Positions 32,257 to 44,465 of a DNA stretch of 64,000 bases are shown piece by piece. Each line of letters begins with the position of its first letter. The stretch's first letter is position 1. Under the pieces are notes generated by a model that saw only the letters and a program-made list of their open reading frames with translations, searched no databases and had not been told where the DNA came from. The position numbers and the translations under genes are program-made. Location: positions 620,001 to 684,000 of the forward strand of contig JACGCN010000015.1 of NCBI GenBank assembly GCA_014905825.1. The letters are read 5' to 3'. This DNA comes from Lyophyllum atratum (Eukaryota; Basidiomycota; Agaricomycetes; Agaricales; Lyophyllaceae).

Positions 32257-33582
32257 ATGTCATCCCCAGCAGGCCTAGTATCGCAGGAGCCGCATCTGAT
32301 GCAGGCGTCTTCAACTTCATCCCTTCCTCCTACTCTGGTCGATCGTATCCCAGGCGAACTCCACGATCGTGTTATCGACCACCTTCACGCAGATCCATCA
32401 GCTCTAGCAGTATGTAGCACTGTCTGCCGTGCTTGGCTACGTGCAAGCCGGCATCACCTCCTCTCAACTCTCGAGATCCGCCGACAGAATGCAGCTGCGG
32501 TGCACAGCCTTCTCAACGCACCATATTCCGCCTTGGGCGGGTCTGTCCGTCGCCTCGCGCTGCGCGCCGGCAACGTCGTGCGGCCAGATCGTTTCATCAT
32601 CGGTGATCCCCTCCCCGCAGTTGAATCTCTACTGCTATCGGCGTCGTACCTGGTTCTTGTCAAGGATTTGCTCTCATGGACGCGATGCTATACCCACCAA
32701 CTCCTTGAGCTCGCATTATATTCCATAAAGCTTGATTCATTGGCGGAGTTCTTGTTAGGGTTGCATGAGTTCAAAGTTCTACGGCACCTCAGCTTGGCTA
32801 ATGGCGTAATTTGGGCCGACCCAAGTCTCCCGATTGTGGAAGACGACGAAGAGTTGGGTGAAGCGCTGCTTCCCTCGTTACGTTCGTTGATTCTCGGTGG
32901 GCAAAGTGTCGACCTCATTTGGTGGCTCCTTGCGCATGATGTACTGTCCATTGCCCGCCTAGACCTGAGGCTACCCAACAGTCGGCGCGTCACGTTTGAT
33001 TTCCCGCAGCCGTCCCTCGATCTTGGTCAGGTCTATCGCGCGTTTGGTCCGAACCTGCGCGAACTCGATTTGTATGAGGACCAACAGAGTGCGTAGCCTT
33101 CCCTGTCCTGCGCCCCTGATTATCGTTGAAGTGCGTGTCCCTTCTACTATTAGACACTATAGACCTGTCAGAGAACGTCAACCTCCGCGCGCTGTGGTTC
33201 CACGACAATTGTTTTCTCTATTGGGGGATGGGTGAATGACCTCCTGGCACGGGTCACCTCGCCACACGTCGATACAATCACTCTACACGTTTACAGCGAT
33301 GATCATGGAGAAATCGTCTCCCTCGACACCTTCGACTGGCGTGCTTTCACACGGCTTCTAAGTAACGCACCATTCAGTGCTCAGCTCAAAACAATCCGAA
33401 TACTCTGGCTCGGATATTACGAAGACATGGTGTTGACCGCCGAGATCTACAAGAAGCTCGATGAACATGTTCCAAAAACCGTGAAGTGTGTCGTTGCAGA
33501 TTTAATCTCCTCAGGTGAACGAACATTCGGTGCGACAACTCACGGCCGCTTGTTTGATAGACACCACAACATATATATTTGA
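32257..33582 (+). CDS. F-box protein (frame shifted once as read)
   Basis: Exon 1 32257-33088, intron 33089-33153 (65 bp), exon 2 33154-33582. The F-box is near residues 28-66 (RIPGELHDRVIDHLH, then CSTVCRAWLRAS), followed by leucine-rich, LRR-like sequence. In exon 2 the frame breaks at a run of five Gs (33223-33227). With four Gs the protein continues WFHDNCFLYWGWVNDLLARV, which aligns with WFHGVDLLCEGPWVVDALTQI of the paralog at 43100-44465. Expected product about 422 aa. F-box proteins are substrate adaptors of SCF ubiquitin ligases; the target is unknown. Confidence 0.78.
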
Positions 33583-33968
33583 TTGTAGGATATTTTGTAA
33601 GACTTGCCATGGAGTCACAATACATTCTAGATTCCATGAAAATATCGTCTAGTCATTCGCCGAGAATATTGCAATATAGAATATAGACGAGGCAGACGCA
33701 TCAGGAAGTGATCCTACTACACGAAGCGATCTTCGTTCCCTAGCGACAAGTGAACTGCTCTCGCTACCGGTCCGGTATTGACACTGCTGCACAAGCCTTC
33801 ACACTTGGTACTGACCACAATAGGCTGACATGGGCGCGTCGATCGGCGTGAAAAACCTGGTTGGATGCATAGACTGAGATAGATATAGATATACATGGTA
33901 CTATGAAGGACTTGGGGGAACGGTGAAAGAGATCGAGATCCGACCTTCATACGGTATCGTAAAGATGT
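33583..33968. other. Shared 3' flank of convergent F-box genes
   Basis: Nothing coding is visible between the two convergent stops. Confidence 0.4.
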
Positions 33969-35505
33969 CTAGGGTTCGACAAGCTTCACGGAGGATAGTG
34001 CAGTATCCATGACAAGGACTCCATTTATCAAGGACTGCACGATGCGCCCGGACCCTTCATCTAAAATGGGGGGCCACACAACATTCCAATCGCGAGAGTA
34101 TTCGCGAGCCTTGACAGTATAGTCAGGATTTGTCCCTTTCCTATCATCCTTCCACGCAAAGCCGAGCCTAAGGGCCGAGTCACGGTGATGATGAGCAAAC
34201 ATCTTCTCAAATCCTAGAGCCAGATCCGGGAACCGTGGACCTGAGAACCGTGCCAGCTCAAAAGTCTGAGGTGGCTGTTGGACGTTGTGCGGGATGACGA
34301 GGCCGTGGACTGCGCTCCCTGCAAAGAATGCAAAATGTGTTGCATTCACGTCGATGAAAGCTGCAGATAATCCGCCGTGACGTGTGCGGTTCTTGGGAGG
34401 ACATGGGAGCCGCCATGATGGTTCGGTCGCGTGCGTTGCGGCGGTGACAAGGAGTTGTTCCTCGCAAACAACTGGAATGACGTCATAGATCATGAAGGTA
34501 GTGTCACTGTCAGAGAAGGCGAGTAGTCTGTTGCCTGGAAGTAACCGTATACAGTCCTGCTTAGAGTGAGTAGTGGGTAGATGAGAATATTATGATAACG
34601 TACTAGGTAGTGTCCATATAAAATGACCGCTTTGCAAGGCAAGGATGATGTTGTTTTGGTCCAATCAAAAACTTCGATAGAAGAGATGAGCTCTGATGAC
34701 CACATGAGTCGGCCAACGAGCTGCCCATGCAGAGTAAGGTCGGCGACTTCACCAGTAACGTGAGCTCGAAATGATCGAAGAGGGCTAGCATTTAGGTACG
34801 CCTGTTCCCCGTGGCCAACTAGAGTAACAGCCCATATATGGATGGAGAGGAAGGATTCAGAGTCAGCTAGGAGTCAACTTAGCAAACAAAAGAGCCTGAC
34901 GAGGGAAAAGAAGCCTTACGATCTTGCCAAGCTGGCGAGACAGCCATCGTAAACGCAAGATTTGGAGAGCGTTCATCAATGTCGATGCAGATGTGGTTTA
35001 TTTCCCGGCGGTCCGGGAGCATAAGTAACAGTCTCCCATCGAGATTGGACGAATCCAGATCGTAGACCGTTACCGATCCATCGTCACTTCCCAACAAGGA
35101 GCCAACGGCCTCCTGGCACGAGACACACCCCCGATGCCGTGTGGTCTCTTATGTAACGAGTTCGAGTGGGTTTCGTGTTGTTCGATTTCCATCCAGCATC
35201 AGCACTTATTCGCTGTGTCACCCAATGTTCCAGGTCAGACGCGGAATACACTTCCAAGGGCGATTCCAGGCGAGGCGAATACTTGTGCTGGGAACGATAT
35301 TGGCGCAGTTGGCTGCGCCAGATAGACAGTGATTTGGAAACGATGTATAGGTATTTGCATGTCTAAAAGACTGAGTGAGGGGGGAATGGAAGCGAAGATA
35401 GAGCGGTTTTACCTGACGGATCTTCATTAAAGAATACCAGTCTAATTCCTCCATTATCTTCGTTGTCAGTTCCAGCGGTAGCGTGATTAGAGTGTCACAG
35501 GCCAT
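33969..35505 (-). CDS. F-box protein of a second type (frame shifted once as read)
   Basis: Exons 35505-35413, 35362-34920, 34866-34604 and 34556-33969. The F-box is at the start (ITLPLELTTKIMEELDWYSL). The C-terminal two-thirds resemble a common agaricomycete layout with propeller-like segments: VPGGRWLLVG, DDGSVTVYDLD, FLSIHIWAVTL, RLLPGNRLLAFSDSD. Exon 2 is 443 nt where phase needs 442. The break is at CCC 35090-35092 (GGG on the coding strand), inside the WLLVG-SDDGS strand. An in-frame ATG at 35565 would add 20 residues. Expected size about 461 aa. Confidence 0.8.
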
Positions 35506-36248
35506 AGGGGTAAGATTCGCCTGGGCAGTGGACGACGGATGCGCAGAAAGGCTGGGAGGCAGCATATATGGTCCCCTTAGTAAGGTCGAAGTTCAATCTG
35601 CTTCGAAGGGGCCCTTGGGAATGCCTCCTGTTTCCGGCCCTGCCGTTGCCCCAAATTGACCAACCGTTCTCCACGTGTGCTAGGATTGGTTAGCACCATC
35701 CCTGAAGCTGATTGTAACCGGCAGCTGCCAACGACTAGGTACTAGTAGAGGGATGTCATTAGCAACGGCGTCGCAGTCTACAGTGGGGCTCGCAACTGCT
35801 GGTCCTCGTCCTTGAAGCTTATGAAGTGAGGCAGGAGATCCAGGTAAAAAGCACAGAATATTTTGTTCTCACGGTGACCTCCCAACTAGAATAGGTATGT
35901 CGCGGCACTGCATCCGAACATAAAGCGCTACCCAGAAGAATGTCAGAATTATCACAGCGGGTGTGGGTGCATTGGGTTCATCGGCGAGTCTTTGTGAGGC
36001 ATGATTAGAGCTTGTCTATCATCTATCGTCTGCGCCCTAGGAGTTTGATCTTGTCATGGACCTGCCACCCAGCTGCCACTGCACCACTACCGTTACGTTT
36101 TTCTTGAACCCATGACTACATACCAGTGTCTGCCCATGCATTCCAATTACTTGATAAAATGCTGCTCAGGTGCTGCCGATCTTAGGACTTGGTAGTCGAG
36201 AGGGCGGGCGGATTGTTCAAAACTCAAGTGTGTCCACTTCATAATGCG
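35506..36248. other. Intergenic
   Basis: No coding or RNA gene signal found between the F-box gene and the tRNA. Confidence 0.4.
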
Positions 36249-36255
36249 AAAAAAA
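36249..36255 (-). terminator. Pol III terminator of tRNA-Asp
   Basis: Run of seven Ts on the minus strand three bases after the tRNA 3' end. Confidence 0.7.
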
Positions 36256-36258
36256 GAA

Positions 36259-36352
36259 CTCTCTGCCTGGGAGTCGAACCCAGCTTTCGCGCGTATCCGT
36301 AGTCTAGTACATAGATGACAGGCGCGTGTACTAACCGATATACTAGCAAAGA
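36259..36352 (-). tRNA. tRNA-Asp (GUC) with a 22-nt intron
   Basis: On the minus strand the acceptor stem is TCTTTGC / GCAGAGA with one G-T pair and discriminator G. The anticodon stem is CGCGC / GCGCG with loop CTGTCA, anticodon GTC. The T arm is CTGGG-TTCGACT-CCCAG. A 22-nt insertion (36294-36315) lies one base 3' of the anticodon, the standard site for nuclear tRNA introns. The mature length would be 72 nt, normal for Asp with its G discriminator. Confidence 0.93.
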
Positions 36353-37301
36353 CGATGAAAGTTCAAGCAACCTTTGCACTATATGACAAATAAAAGCCAG
36401 CCTGATGAATCTGACTACTTGAAATCTGTCAGAGTAGGTGCTATTAGTATGATCATTGATCCGCGGTGTTCTTTGCACACGGAATGGGACTCATGGAGGT
36501 GAAAGCAGTAATAATCCCTCTCGCGTGAATGCCGGATGTTGGTCGGAGGTTCAGCGCTCAGCTGTGGAGGGTGTGGGGAAGGCCGGCTACTTGAGATCAA
36601 TTACCCTGGAGGTAGGCTAGCCGACAGTTACCCTGAAATTTGTTCGTGGATCCGCTGGATACACAAAAGCCGCGGGTACCGTGAGGATGATTCCAATGGG
36701 TGAGAGTTTGACCTGCAACAGGTTCATACGCACAACACGATGATTGGGAGAAACTGGATGAGCAGGAGGGAGGAACGGTACTGCCAGAGTATGATAAATT
36801 GATGATGGAGTGCATGCGAATAATAATAACGGTCCCTGGCAGTGCTCAGGGAAGCATTATGACGTCGACAGGCAACGTGTGGGACGAGATGTCCGGCGGA
36901 GGTCGGCAGCACTCTGGCCGCCATAGTGGCGCTGATCCAAGCAGAGAGCCGTATCGTTACCAAGTTTCAATCATGACGGGGTTTTGAGGTCTGGGTCATT
37001 TGTTAACAGGTGACTGACACCATGCATGCATGATTCAGATGGAGGTTCGTTCCTTGCGGGTGAGGTCGGCTTTACGTGCGGAATGGCAGAGATTAGTGTG
37101 CCACGTCGACAGTGGGGCTCCATATGGGCAGCGGACGGAGCTCACGTCGGAGGCGCGGACAAAGAGAGGGGAAAGATTGGGGGAAAAGCCCCGGACCGGT
37201 GTAATCGTACATCACGTGATGCCTGAGTTCCGGAGATTTGATCGCAAAATCACAAAGTGGAGTCCGAGGTGGTCGAACGCTGTAGTTTGTCGACGGCCAC
37301 A
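36353..37301. other. Intergenic
   Basis: About 950 bp upstream of the kinase gene with no supported gene on either strand. Confidence 0.4.
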
Positions 37302-40119
37302 ATGCAAGTCGCCTTGCATCCCTCGCCGCCGTCGTCGATATCCTCGTCACACTCGGGTTCGTCCCAGTCGCGCCTCTCGTTCCTGAGCTCCTCGTCGTCC
37401 TCGACATTCTCGGACATCTCGGTGTCCTCACTGCCGGTCCCCACCACATTCCAGTGCGAAGACCCACGCATTCTTCGCGTCGCCCTTCTCCACGCGTCCG
37501 CCGTCACCCACGTGTGCACCCTCACCGCCGTCGACCAAGACCTATAGCTTTTTTGCGGTTCCGGCTATAGACATTGCGACGCCGACAATATCAACACCCA
37601 CCACGTAGTCCATAGTCGAATTAGATTTGACTAGCGAGCCAACGCCACGCCCCAAAGACCTAGAGCCTGATTATCGACCCTCTGGCTGTCGCGCGATCCC
37701 GATGAGCCCTCGGCCGGCTCCATAATCTCTTCAGAGCGGCAGATACCTGCACAGTGCTCACCCACCTCCGCGACCTTCTGTCCTCTCTCGCCTTCCTTGC
37801 CACCCGCCGCGAAAAACACCAGTCTTAGGCTCCATAAGCCGCTCGGCCACGGCGCATTCTCCAGCGTCTGGCTCGCTGACGATCTTTCACCTGTGCCACT
37901 CGTCCTCCGATCCCGCCGCAGCCTCCGGGACCTTCGCCGCCAAGCTTCGCTCAAATCTCCCTCCTCCGCTAGATCCTCCAATGCTCCCTCAAGTAGACCG
38001 TCACTGTCGCGTACAGGTTCGCTTCATAAGCTCCGTGCTCGCGTCCCCGGTACTAGCCCCATACGTAGCCTAGACTCCGCCAGCATAGACGCATCTGAAC
38101 ACATACCTTCGAGCCTCTCCCGCACGTCCTCAACGTCCTCTACCTCCACGTCCTCTACCTCCACGTCCTCATCCATAACCTCGTCCTCAAGTTCGGCGAA
38201 GGGTCGGTCATTGAGGATATCGATCACGGAACCGTCGTCCCCGCCAGCGGCAAGCGGTGGGTTGAGCAGAAGCAGCAGCACGAAGGGCCGCCCTCGTCGC
38301 AGTGAAGATGACTGTGCGTGGTGGGGCCGGTACGACGAGAGGCGAAGACGAGGAGAGAGAGAAGGAGCGCACGCGTGTGGCCTTTGTCAGAGAGGTCGAG
38401 GTGCTTCGTGTGAGTTGGTTTTTCATTTCCTTTTTTTATTCCGGGATGTTCCTGCATCTTTCCTTGGCTTCACAATTTGCACAATTTGCACGGCATTTAC
38501 GGGGTGCAAGAAGTCGTAGCGTCGCTTGAGAGTGGGCTGCGGCGTGTCCTGGGCGAGTCTTATAATAGATCAAAAGGACCCTGCCTCGGTGCCTACAAAT
38601 CGAGTGTTATGTCACCTCTTCGGTTCAGGGGTCGTCTACATCTGTGCTCTTCTCTTCCCGTGCTGGCCACACAAGCATTCGTCCCATCCATATACTCATC
38701 CTTTCCCCCTTCACTCATCTACCCTCTGACCCCGCATATACCAAGACTAATTCGTACCCCCACAGCACATCTCCACCCGAACATCACACCACTCCTCACG
38801 CACCTATCAACACCAACCCACCATGTCCTGGTCCTCCCCTACCTCCCGGCGGCGATCTCCTCGCGCTCGTGAACACTGACGCCGCATGGACGCGGCTCCG
38901 AGAGAGCGTCCTCCAGCGCATGTGGTGCGAGCTGTGTCGCGCCGTAGGGTGGATGCACGGTGTCGGCCTCGTCCACCGCGACATCAAGCTCGAGAGTGAG
39001 TTACCTTCCTTGATACTCATAATATATAGTATCTGATGCGATCCTCTTTTCCGCACGCAGACATCCTCCTGACCACAGAAATCTACACCACCCTGTCCCA
39101 GCGTCCCGATGCGCCCGCGCCAACCCTCGACGACCTCCCCGCCCCGCCGCCCCACTCCTCAAGCTCACAGACTTCGGCTTATCGCGGTTCGTCGATATCC
39201 GGTCGGAGGAGGAACGCGCGAGGGACCGGGCGGTGAGGAAGGCAGCGAGACGTGCTGCATCTCCTGAAAGGCCATCGAATGGTGTTGATCCAGAAGCGGC
39301 CAGTCGGGATTTATATGGCCACACCGGAGAGGACGAAGATGAAGTTGAGGAGGAGGAAGACGAAGACGAAGAGGACGAGGGCCCCCTCCTCTCCACGCGC
39401 TGTGGGAGCGAGGCCTACGCCGCGCCCGAGCTCGTCACGGGCGGGACAGCACCTCCACCCCGAACACGCGTCACCCGCACCCGCAGCCGGGTCCAACAAA
39501 AACGGGGCGCTCGGGGTGTGTACGACGCGCGCGAGACAGATGCGTGGGCGTGCGGTGTGGTGCTGTATGCGCTCGTTGGGCGGCGGCTGCCTTTTGGGGA
39601 GGGGGTTGGTGGGAATGGGGTGGGGGTGGGGGTGGGGATTGGAAGGGAAGGGGAGGGGGAGGGGAGGGGGGTGGAGAGCCGGATGGCAAGGAGGGCGTGG
39701 TTGATGCGGATTGCAAGGGGGGAGTATGAGTGGCCGGAGGCGTCCGCGGCTGGGGAGGGAGATGGGGAGCTGATGGGGCGCGGTTGGCGGCGTCCGAGGG
39801 GGCACGGAGGGTCGTTGGGAGGTTGCTCGTTAGGGATCCGAGGAAACGTGCGCGGGTGTCTGAGCTGTGGGGGGACGTGTGGATGGGCGGGGATGGGGAG
39901 GTGCAGGTTCCCTGCTCTGATGGACGTGCGTCTCCCGCTTTATTGGATGGGGAGGAGTGGGAGGTGGAGGAAGTGGAGGCGGATGTGGATGGGGGAGGAG
40001 AGATGGGGGAGGAGGAGATGGAGCTCGCGCTGGCGGAGGCGGAGGAGGAGGTGGATGAGTTTGGGGTGCTGGTGGACCAGGATGGGATTGATGATATTGC
40101 GAGGCAGGAGGTTGTGTGA
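37302..40119 (+). CDS. Ser/Thr protein kinase, many frame breaks as read
   Basis: A kinase domain is clear but spread over several frames. In order: a Ser-rich N-terminal segment from ATG 37302; glycine loop LGHGAFSSVWLADD; a Ser-rich insert; strand LVAVKM with the ATP lysine; catalytic loop VHRDIKLEN split by a 65-bp intron (38996-39060); LTDFGLSRF; activation segment TRCGSEAYAAPELV; ETDAWACGVVLYAL; LLVRDPRKRARVSELW near the end; acidic tail; stop at 40119. Frame changes occur at AAAAA 37812-37816, CCC 38291-38293, CCC 38845-38847, CCCC 39150-39153 and GGGG 39775-39778, each explained by one base more or less in the run. The intron from about 38410 to 38765 is unusually long (about 356 bp). 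It is either a pseudogene or an error-rich GC-rich region. N-terminal exons are not resolved. Confidence 0.7.
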
Positions 40120-40831
40120 AGGACCTTCCTTGCGACGTTGTGCGCCCCCGGTGCCGCCCCGACTATACCCACATGGGTCGCAAGGACGCCTTGGTTCTTC
40201 GTTCGTCCCTGCCCCCCGCCCCCGCCCCCCGACCGATACACATATTCTTGACTGGATGGTCGGAGGAGATCCACCCGCCGTGTCGAACAGACGCGCGTCC
40301 CACTTTGTTTTCTGGAGCCCTCCGATCTACATATTCACATTTGCGATACCCTCTCTCATTTCCTTCCCTTCTCCCATCCTAATCAAGCGTATTTGCACAT
40401 TATTCTTATCATTACCTTGTCTTTTATACCATTGTTTCCAATACTGTATTGCGTTCTATCACTTTATGTTGTGTCACGTTGAACTTGTGTTATGTGTTGG
40501 CCTTGTGTAGAGGTGTGCGGTTGTTGCTTGTAGATAGAACGTAGAGTATAGCTTAATAGACTTATGATTTTCGAGAGGATTGTGAAGCTATCGTTCGGAT
40601 ATGTTTTTTCATAGCTGGCTCGACAACTGTGTCAGTTAAGGAAATGCATGATTAGCGAAAGGTCAAGAGCAAGGTCATGAGCGCTTAAGGGTGATTCGCA
40701 GAATGTTGATATCTCACATCGAAAGCCTCCGTCCGCCAGCAACGACATCCGCCTCCATCACCCTCTTCAAACCCATCGATGATTCGTGGTCAGGCGTTCA
40801 GGACTCGTAATAAGATGATATTTATTGGTGC
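40120..40831. other. Shared 3' flank of convergent genes
   Basis: About 700 bp, T-rich in parts, between the kinase and WSC gene stops. No gene signal. Confidence 0.45.
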
Positions 40832-41945
40832 TTAAGTCACTTTATACACCGACATCCTATCCGCGTTCCCGCAACGCTCAAAGTAATTATAGATGCAAGC
40901 CATTCCACAGTCGTCGTTCGGCCCTTTGACAACGCCTTCCAATTGTGAGGCAGTACCGCACCCTAAAACGGTCCGCGTCAAAGGGGGAAACAACAAAAAA
41001 GAAGAAGAGAGGAAATATGAGAACTCACAGCATTCGTCCCTGTACTCGACACCTGCGTAGTGAAAGCCAGCTCTGCCGCAGGCGTCCGCGCAGACCTCCA
41101 GCGTGAAGAACCGAGTGTCCACTATCGCTCGGTATGGGAATACCTTGGCAGTCTGAGAATCACTGGACGAAGGATCCGTCAGTGTGTTTTTGTAGAATGG
41201 AGATGCTAGGATACAAGTGAGAGAAGACTTACTGATAACACCCCTGGTACGCCCATGCCTTGCCGTTTCCGTTAACTACTGCGGGTGCGCTGGTAGGAGA
41301 TCCAGGAAGCGACACGATGGTCAGACGGCCTTGAGCTCCGCAGGGTTGAGAAGAATTTCCGGAGCATGGCACGTTGCATTCGCTATCGTCAACTTGAACC
41401 GCTGTATTTTGTAAAACCCAGTCGCAGACTTATGGATAAATATTCACAGAATCAGTCAGCCGCATCCCAAAAACCGGGCAATTAAGAAGTGTTGCAGAAA
41501 AGTACTTACAGCACCCGCCACCACGCCCTAATCCGACGTATGCAAGGTTGTAATACCCAGCTTGACTATTACAAAAGTCGAGGCATCTTTCGATAGTAGG
41601 CCCCCCAGAAAATAGTACAGTGAGAGAATTGGATCCTGGATGGTCGTCCCTGTCCATAAATAAAGCTGGCATCCTATAATCGATGCTGCGAGGTAGTGAA
41701 CAGGGCTTACGTGAAGCATCCTAGATACCCATAACGCCCCCACTTGGTAATATCGTCAGGGATGGAAAGCCCAGGTGGGAAATCACGAGGTGATACATCC
41801 TGCACGGTCGCTGCAGCGATAACACGGGGCTGCTGGGGGAAGGAGTGAAGAAGGTTGAGTCTTCTTATGACGCCACGACGAATTAGGAAGCTACCAGTAT
41901 CGCGAAAAGTGAGGCGAGTAGCAGAGAGGTCACAGAGGCCAGCAT
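40832..41945 (-). CDS. Secreted protein with two WSC domains
   Basis: Six exons (41945-41895, 41832-41711, 41673-41510, 41428-41233, 41162-41029, 40962-40832) encode 265 aa in phase. Signal peptide at 1-20 or so. First WSC domain: GYLGCFT, then TIERCLDFCNSQAG, GGCFCDW, DSECNVPCSGNSSQPCG. Second: YQGCYHDSQTAKVFPYRA, TLEVCADACGRAGF, ECWCG, DCGMACIYNYFERCG. WSC domains are Cys-rich and thought to bind carbohydrate. With no membrane helix after them, the protein is probably extracellular. The second intron is only 37 bp (41674-41710), much shorter than the rest. Confidence 0.88.
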
Positions 41946-43099
41946 TTCCAACAGGGTCAAGCGCTTGTGAGGTGCCCTATGGTGAACATTCTGCAGCAAA
42001 GCTATGTCGTACTTATACCTGCGCGACTTGGCCGACAGGCACATTCCAATGCCGAAGTGCATTCATAATCCATCGGAAAGAGCACAGACGAAGCCCGCGC
42101 TCGTGGTCAATCATGTCGAATTTGGGTCCTCTCAATATGCGCATGACAGCCATTGTCAATGCCCCGTCTATCGAGTCAAACTTTGAAGGATTCGTTCCGA
42201 TATTTCGACGCTTTCTGATCTTGAACGCACTGCGTAGCCTCGCGACGGAATTAATTCGGACTGCCGAAAGCTCTCTGATAATGGAAGGACCAGAGGCAGA
42301 AGGCGTTGTAGGAACCAAGAAGTATAGTTAGAGTCTCTGAGTGTGAGTACGGGACTCGAATCACATTGCAGCTCAAATTTGGAGATTGCCAGTGAAGGCT
42401 GTCAAGATGCCGATAAGATGGTCAAACGCTGACATTTCGGCCCGGCCTACTGGTGCCTAGAATCTGGGTATTTTTGACCATGAGCTTTAAGTTGTTCATT
42501 GTCAGCGCCTTGGTTGACGGAACGACTCTCAAATACCGCGTTCTACGGAGTCAGGCCTCTGCTCTAAAGCTGCGGAGCAATCAATGCCTTTGCACCACCT
42601 TGCAAGCTTGCCAAGGCACGAAATCTGATTACTTAGATAAAACGGCTATCCTAGCAAGGCTAGCGTGTAAGTAACAGCTCAGGAAGAGAGTGGCTTACAC
42701 ATAGTTCAGGCAGGCAGCACGTTTACACAGCGCTATATCGACATCATCGTCCACGTATGCCGCCCTCTGCCTAGACTCAGCTGTTCCACTCCCGGCGCGG
42801 CCATGCTGTTGTCGTCGCCAAAGTAGACCGTAGGACTTCACCTCGGAAAGTAAGCTGGCAACAATAGAGGGATCGATTGCTATTCTCTCAGGAATGGCCG
42901 CTGGTTTTAGATGAAGAGTTTGTGTGTGATGCGGCAATCCTTGGGAGGCGCATCCGTCATGGCGGTCATTGAGACGACACTAGGTTTATGGTAGGACCCT
43001 TGGGCTGTGATATATCTGCGAGCTTCAGAACTGCTTATGATGTGCGACGACTTACAATACGAGGACCCTAAGCTCGAGACATGGTTGAAGATTGGTAGG
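41946..43099. other. Intergenic, nothing firm
   Basis: About 1.15 kb. Short frames at 41855-42331 (plus) and 42013-42318 (minus) are present, but no splice-consistent gene or known motif is visible. Confidence 0.35.
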
Positions 43100-44465
43100 T
43101 CAACAGGAAACAGGTTGTCTGTCGAACCACCGTTCAAACGCTTGCAGTGGTTCAAGAATGCTGACTTGTGAGAGTCCAGGAGTGACTTCAAGGGCGACAC
43201 AGGGCCGCATCGTCCACCTCCAGCACCGCAAAATCTCCTCCGCCATTACCGTAGTGTCTAGCCCCTCGTCGTAATTAGTAGATAGCCATCTGAGTTGAAC
43301 CATGCAAAGCCGACTAATGTTGGTATTTTCCGTAGCAGCACGCTGTAAGACGGCCCATCCAGGCGGCTCCCCCGTCTCGGAGAAGGGAAGCAGGTCCTCA
43401 AGATAGGCGTCGAATGAGATCACACGGACATGAGGGGAGGTGATCTGCGTGAGAGCATCCACAACCCAGGGTCCTTCGCAGAGAAGGTCGACACCGTGGA
43501 ACCAGATGTTGCGTAGATTAGGGTGGTGCGAAATATCAATGGAGGGAACACCAGGGGTAACTTGAAAAGAACGGTCAGCATGGCGTCGATGGAGGAGTGA
43601 AATTGGCGCAACTAAAGAATTCGTCGTAGAGATCGAGCTCCTGGATACTAGGCCCAAGGAGTCGCATATAATGAGCTATGTCTCGGATCTGTTGCTGCAT
43701 GGTGTGATCAGCTATATGCTTCCCAGGTCGAAGGTCCAATCGTGTAATTTCAGTGACACCGGATGCAAGCAAATACGGCACGATATGAACATTCTGGCCG
43801 GTAAGGATCAGAGACTGTAGATTCGGCAGTCTGGAATGAGCTCCGGGCTGAGTGTCGAAAGACTCCGCAGGAGCAGGGAGGGAGGGGTCATGCCAGTGGA
43901 CATTAATAAGCGCGAGGTGTCGGAGGGACCCAAATTCTGGCAGCATCGTGGCAAACTCGAACAGTGACTCGCAGAGAGCGTGTCCTATTGCCAGATCGGT
44001 AAGCTGATGGGCGTGGGGGCGAAACCACGATGACCATTCCGAGGTTTGCAACCATTCACCTGGCCTGAAGTACCTCGCACACGCGGACACGTAGAGTTGG
44101 GTGAGGGCCGGAAGATGGGCAGTGAATTTAACGGGGTCGACGCATTTACTGGTGTAAACAGATAAGCTGCGGATCACAGGCCCTAGAGTGTTCAGGCTCC
44201 TCGGTACGGTGATGATGTCAAGGAAACTCATCGCGCTCGCTCTCCGTTTGATTTTGGCAGATGTCCGTAAGTGGAGGCGGGCCCTAGGAAGCCAGGACGA
44301 ACAGACTAACGTGCATGCAGCAAGGGCATGCTTGTTGTCGTAGAGGTGGTCTATGATGTAGTCGTGGAGTTCCCCCGGAATGCGGCTTGTGAGGGCTTTA
44401 GGTAGTGCGGTGGGTGTCCTAGTTTCATCTACATTCGACGACAGCAGAGGTCCTGCTGGCTCCAT
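43100..44465 (-). CDS. F-box protein, paralog of 32257-33582
   Basis: Two exons, 44465-43613 and 43560-43100, joined across a 52-bp intron, give 437 aa. F-box near residues 25-65 (SRIPGELHDYIIDHLY, CTLVCSSWLPRAR). The body is Leu-rich and resembles LRR-type F-box proteins. The intron sits at the position equivalent to that in the 32257 gene, and IQELDLYDEF / LRELDLYEDQ flank it in both, so the two are true paralogs about 10 kb apart in opposite orientation. Frame is intact here, which supports the reading of the frame break in the other copy. Confidence 0.85.

Noticed and set aside
33232..33582. Separate small gene starting GTG/ATG after the F-box gene
   Set aside because: Alignment with the paralog at 43100-44465 shows it is the C-terminal part of the same F-box gene, separated by a run-length break.
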